Below, in pieces: positions 36,401 to 42,400 of a stretch of 59,942 bases of DNA. Where the stretch lies: the NCBI GenBank assembly GCA_030403585.1, contig JAUEPE010000039.1:1-59942 (forward strand). The letters run 5' to 3'. Made by a program: the position numbers and the translations under genes. This stretch comes from Frankia sp. RB7. Its GTDB lineage: Bacteria; Pseudomonadota; Alphaproteobacteria; Rhizobiales; Xanthobacteraceae. Below the pieces are notes generated by a model that was given only the letters and a program-made list of their open reading frames with translations, was not told where the DNA came from and ran no database searches. Positions within the stretch are counted from its first letter, which is position 1, and every line of letters starts with the position of its first letter.

Positions 36401-39400
36401 GGTGAAGCCTGCATAGTCGTCGTCGCGATTGACGAGCGTCACGTCGCTCGGATCAAATCCGCTGTAACTGGCGTCGGTCGAGACCGCCTTCTTGAGAACG
36501 ATGTGATAGACGACGTCGCCATCCTGGACGTGATCGTCAGCGCCGGTGACCGTGACGACTTGCGGCGTATCCCAGTTCTGCGGCGTGAAATGAAGCGTCC
36601 TGATCGAGGGCGTGCCCTCCGCGGCATTGTCGGTATCGAGGTCGATATAAACGTCGGCCGTCGGTCGACCATCGAGGACGACCGAGAAGCTGGTGCTGCC
36701 GCCGGCCTCCGTGGTCTCGAGCCCGGATGTCGGGACTACCGTGATGCCGATAACCTGGCTGATCAAAGTGAGGTCGGTCGCGGTGTAATTGGCGGTCAAG
36801 CCCGTCGGAAGACCGTTGATCGTTCCGAACGTGCCGAGGTGCGAGCCGAACGTCTCGATCTCGAAGCTCTGACCCGAGGTCGGCTGGAAGCTGTTGATCA
36901 GGCTGACATTGAGCGCACCAGCGAGCGTCGCCGCGCCGTCGACGACAAACTGGTCGAACTGCGATCCGGCCGAGATGCCGCCGACCTCGATGTTGAGCGC
37001 GCCGCCATTGGTCTGTGTGTAACCGCCGGTGACGACAAGCGATCCGGCCGCGTTACTGCCGCCGACAATAACCTGCCCGGCATTGACGAGATCCGCGGAG
37101 ATGACACCGCGACCGGAAAGCGTGCCGTCCTGAATGCTCACGGCGCTCTTGTGTGTCGTGACCCACGTCGGACCCGCGCCGGCGATGGTGCCGTTGCCGC
37201 CGCTCGTCGAGGAATCGCGTGCGGCGGTTCCGCTGCCTTCGTTCAGCTTCCAGTAGCCGATCAGCCCGGCTTCATTGCCGCTCAGCGACTGCGTCGTCGC
37301 AAGGATCTGAGCCTGCGTCAGTGCGATGTTCCAAACGCTGACCTCCGCGAGCCTGCCCGACCAGGGCATACCCAGGCGCTCGTTGTTGAATTCGTCCCCG
37401 ATCACGAGCGCGTGGCTGTCGTAGGCGATCGTTGCCGTCGACGTGGTCGACGCCACCAGTGATCCGTCGAGATAGAGCTTGAGGCCAGTCGAGTCATAGG
37501 TGAACGCGACGCGGTACCAGTTGTTCTGAACCGGCGTCCAGCTATAAGCGACCGAAACGTCTGTCGAGGCGTTGCCGACGGCAGCACGCAGCGCGCCGCT
37601 TTCGTACCAGACCACATAGGAATCGTTGGAGCCGGTTCCGACAGCCTTGCCGAGGATATGGCGCGTATTCGCGGTGAAATTGTCGCCCGCATTGACCCAG
37701 GCCTCGACCGAGAGCGCGCTGGCCGGATGCAACGCTGCACTGTCAACGATCTGAACGTTGGTGTCGGCCCCCTTGAAGGCCAGCGATGTCGCGACCGGCG
37801 CCAGAGGCTGCGTGGCGACCTGGCTCGGGACAAAGTCCGGCGCACCGCCCAAAAGCCCGTTATTGTGATTGGCTGTCGCATCATGCAGCACGACGCCGCT
37901 GCCTTCGTCGAGGCGCCAGTAGCCGACGAGACCGCTCTCGCTGCCGGTCAGCGTACGGTTCATGTCAGCCTGGATGTCCGCGATGCTGCGCGCCACGTTC
38001 CACACCCTGACATCGCGCATCTTGCCCAACCAGGGCTGGCCGGCGAGCGAATTGAAATTGATGTCCTCGCCGAGCACCAGCGGGTGGCTGTCGTAACCCA
38101 GCGTCACCGTGGACGTGGCGGACGCGACCAGGGCGCCGTTGACGTAGAGCTTTTCGCCGCTCGCGTCGTAGGTAAAGGCGATGTGATACCAGGCGTCCTG
38201 CACCGGCGTGAAATTGTAATTCAGCGTCGGGATGACGCCCGAGGCGTTGCCGACCTGGGCGCGGAGCTGACCGCCGGAGTACCAGACATTATAAGACGCG
38301 TTCGAGCCTGAGCCGACCGGCTTGGAGATGATGTTGCGCGTGCCGGAACCGGCGTTGGCACCGAATGTGACCCAGGCCTCCGTCGTCACCGCATCCGCAG
38401 GGTGAAGCGAAGCACCGTCGGCGATCTCCGCATAGTCGTTCGACCCGTCGAAGGACAGTGCCGGGCCGGACGTCCAGGCGGGCTGGCTCGCGATGATGCT
38501 GCCGAGATAGCCGGTGTTGCCGTGACCGCTGACGTCCGCGACGGTCGCCCCGGCGGTCTCGAAATTCCACAGCGCGCTCAGGCCGCTTTCGTTGCCGGTG
38601 AGGTGCCGGTACATGTCGGTGCGAAGCTGATCGGCGGTACGTGCGACGTTCCAAACACTGATCTCGTCGATGCTGCCCTGGAACGAATTATCCCATCCCG
38701 GCGCTTGCCCGATCCGGAACGGACCAGTGGTGTCGCGGATGCCGCTCGCATCGTAGGTCGTCTCGGCGGCGAGCTGACCGTTGACGTAGAGCCGCATGAA
38801 GTTGCCGGACGCGCTGACGACGGCGTCGAAATGGTACCACTGACCGGCCTTGATGAGGCCGGACGCCGTGGAGAGATCGAGCTGTCCGATATTGACGCGG
38901 CTTTGCGGCGTCGAGCTGAAATAGAGATAGCCGGACGAATTGAGCCAGAGCGCGAATTCGCGGTTGGCATTGCCGGACACCGTGTCCGGCCCGTCGCCTT
39001 TGAAGAAGATGTTCTGCCAGGTTCGCGGGAAGCCGTCGGCCTTGAACCAGCCGCTGACGGTCAGGTCGCTGGACGAATGCAGCGTCGTGCTGTCCGCCAT
39101 CTCGATAAAGTCGTTGCCGTCGAAATGCAGTGCGTTGCCAGACGGCGGCCTTACGTCTCCGAGCACGCCGCCTTGAAGGTTGGTGCTTCCGCCGGTCTGG
39201 GTGAACTGGCCCGTCAATCCGAAAGTGCTTCCGGTGCCGACGTTGATCACGCCCGAATTGGTGAAATCGCCGATTGTGGCGACGCTGTAGCCGTTGGTGA
39301 TCGTCAGGCTGCCGCCGGCCGCATTAGCGGTCAGGCCGGACAGCGCGTTGGTCGAGCCGTTATCGCGGTAGAAGCTCGAGTTGGCGCCGTCGATCACAAT

Positions 39401-42400
39401 CGTGGCGGCGTTGGTCGCGATCGCCTGCGGCAGCACGAGTCGCAGGGTTGAGCCGTTCAGCGCCTGCCAGATGCCGCCCGTCAGCGTGGCATTGGCGAAA
39501 TTCGCGAGCGCCGCGGGAACGATGCTGATCCCCTGCCCCGCCACGTTGGACGTGATCGTTCCGTTGTTGACGAGCTTGTTGGCGCCGTTGGTTTCCCACT
39601 GCTCGCCGATGATCCCGTAGCCGCCGACAACGCTGAAGGTGCTGGCGAGCGTCAGCGTCGATGCGCTTTCGATCGACAGGCGGCGCTGCGAGCCGCTGGT
39701 ACCCTCGAACGAGATCGTGCCGTTGCCGTCGAACGTCTGGGTGTCGAGGGCACGCACCATCGCGTAACTGTTGGTCAAATGGATGGTGCCGTTCAGCGTC
39801 ATACCGCCGCTGACACGCAAACGCGCGAAGTAAGCCGAAACGGTCAGATCGCCGTTGAGCGTCACGCCACCGGTGAAGGTTCCCGACGCATTGTCCGACG
39901 CCAGCAGAAGCGTGGCGCCGTCAGCGAAGTTGGCGGTACCGCCGTTGATTGTCCCATAGAAGTTCCACGAGCCAGTCACCGCATTCAGCGTGAAGGTCGC
40001 TGCGGCGTTGTTCAAAGTGCCCGTCAGGTTGATTACACCACCCGCGCGGTTGATCGTCCCGATCGCCGCGGTCGTGAACGTACCCCCCAGATTGACGGTA
40101 CTGGCCGTATTGCCGTCGAGGTGCAGCGTGCCGCTGTTGGTCCAGGTGTTCGCCAGCGAAAGAATACCGCCGCTGACGGCCTCCATCGTGCCGGCATTGG
40201 TGAAGGCCGTGGCCACAGCCACCGACAGCGTTTGCCCGTTCACATTCGCGGAAATCAGGCCGTTGTTGACGAACCCGTTTGCGCCGTTGGTTTCCCACTG
40301 CTCGCCGATGATGCCGTAACCGCCGACGACCTTGAACGTGCTGCCGAGCGTCAGCGTCGATGCCCCTTCGATCGACAGGCGACGCTGCGAGCCGCTGGTG
40401 CCCTCGAATGAAATCGTGCCGTTGCCGCCGAACGTCTGCGTGTCGAGCGCGCGCACCATCGCATAGCTGTTGGTCAGGTGGATCGTGCCGTTCAGCGTCA
40501 TGCCGCCGCTGACGCGCAAACGCGCAAAGTAGTTCGAGATCGACAGATCGCCGTTCAACGTCACGCCGTTGGTAAACGTGCCCGCCGTATTGTCGGCGGC
40601 GATCAGCAGCATGACGCCGTCAGTCTCAGTGATAGTGCCGCCGCTGATCGTCCCGTAGAAATTCCACGAGCCGGTCGCCGCGTTCAGCACCAATATCTTT
40701 CCGGCGTTGTTCAACGTGCCGGTCAAATTGACGGTGCCGCCGGTGCGATTGATCGTGCCAATCGCGGCGGTTGCAAACGTACCGCCAAGGTTCAGCGTCG
40801 AATTGACGATGTTGATCGCGCCGCTATTGGTCCAGGCACCACCCAGCGTCAGCGTGGAACCGGTCGCCGACGCGATGCCTGTGCTGGTGATCGAAACATT
40901 GTTGGCGACCGCGGTACCGCCGTTCGTCGCCTGAAACGAGCCGGCGTTGGTGAGAACGCCCGCCACGCCAGCCGTCAGGCTCAGCCCGGCAACGTTGGCA
41001 TTGATCAAGCCGTTGTTGATCAAATTGTTGGTGCCGTTGGTTTCCCACTGCTCGCCGATCGTGCCGTAGCCGCCGACAACCTTGAACGTGCTGGCGAGCG
41101 TCAGCGTGGATGCCCCTTCGATCGTAAGGCGGCGCTCCGAGCCACTGGTCCCCTCGAACGAGATCGTGCCGTTCCCGCCGAACGTCTGCGTGTCGAGCGC
41201 GCGCACCATCGCATAGCTGTTGGTCAGATGGATCGTGCCGTTCAGCGTCATGCCGCCGCTGACGCGCAAACGCGCAAAATAGTTCGAGATCGTGAGATCG
41301 CCGTTCAACGTCACGCCGTTGGTGAACGTGCCCGCCGCGTTATCGGTGGCAATCAACAGCATGGCGCCATCGGTCTCGTTGATCGTGCCGCCGCTGATCG
41401 TCCCGTAGAAATTCCACGATCCCGTCGCTGCGTTCAACGTCAAGGTCTTTCCGGCGTTGTTCAACGTGCCGGTCAGGTTGACCGTGCCGCCGGTGCGGTT
41501 GATCGTGCCGATCGCAGCAGTCGTAAAAACGCCGCCGAGATTCAGCGTCGAGTTGACGATGTTGATTGCGCCGGTATTGGTCCAGGCGCCGCCCAGCGTC
41601 AGCGTGGAACCGGTCGCCGACGCGGTGCCTGTGCTCGTGATCGAAAAATTGTTGGCGACCGCCGCACCGCCGTTCGTCGCCTGGAACGAGCCGGCGTTGG
41701 TGAAAACGCCCAATACGCCAGCCGTCAGGCTCAGCCCGGCTAAGTTGGCATTGATCAAACCGTTGTTGATAAAATTGTTGGTGCCGTTGGTCTCCCACTG
41801 CTCGCCGATCGTGCCGTAACCGCCGACGACCTTGAACGTGCTGGCAAGCGTGAGCGTCGATGTACCTTCGATCGTCAGGCGGCGCTCCGAGCCACTGGTC
41901 CCCTCGAACGAAATCGTGCCGTTGCCGCCGAACGTCTGGGTGTCGAGAGCGCGCACCATGGCGTAGGAATTGGTCAGGTGAATCGTGCCGTTCAGCGTCA
42001 TGCCGCCGCTGACACGCAGGCGCGCAAAGTAGCCCGCGACCGTGAGGTCGCCGTTGAGCGTCACGCCGTTGGTGAACGTCCCAGACGCATTGTCTGACGC
42101 CAGCAGAAACGTGGCGGCGTCGGCAAAGACGACAGTCCCGCCGGTGATGGTCCCGTAGAAATTCCACGACCCCGTGACTGAATTCAGAGTCAGCGTCGCG
42201 GCGGCATTGTTCAAGGTGCCCGTCAAGTTGACCACGCCGCCGGCGCGGCTGATCGTCCCTATCGCCGCGGTCGTGAACGTGCCACCCAGATTGACGGTGC
42301 TGGCCGTGTTGGCATCGAGATGCAGCGTGCCGCTGTTGGTCCAGGCGTTCGCCAGCGAGAGAGTGCCGCCGCCGACAGCCTCCATCGTGCCGTTATTCGT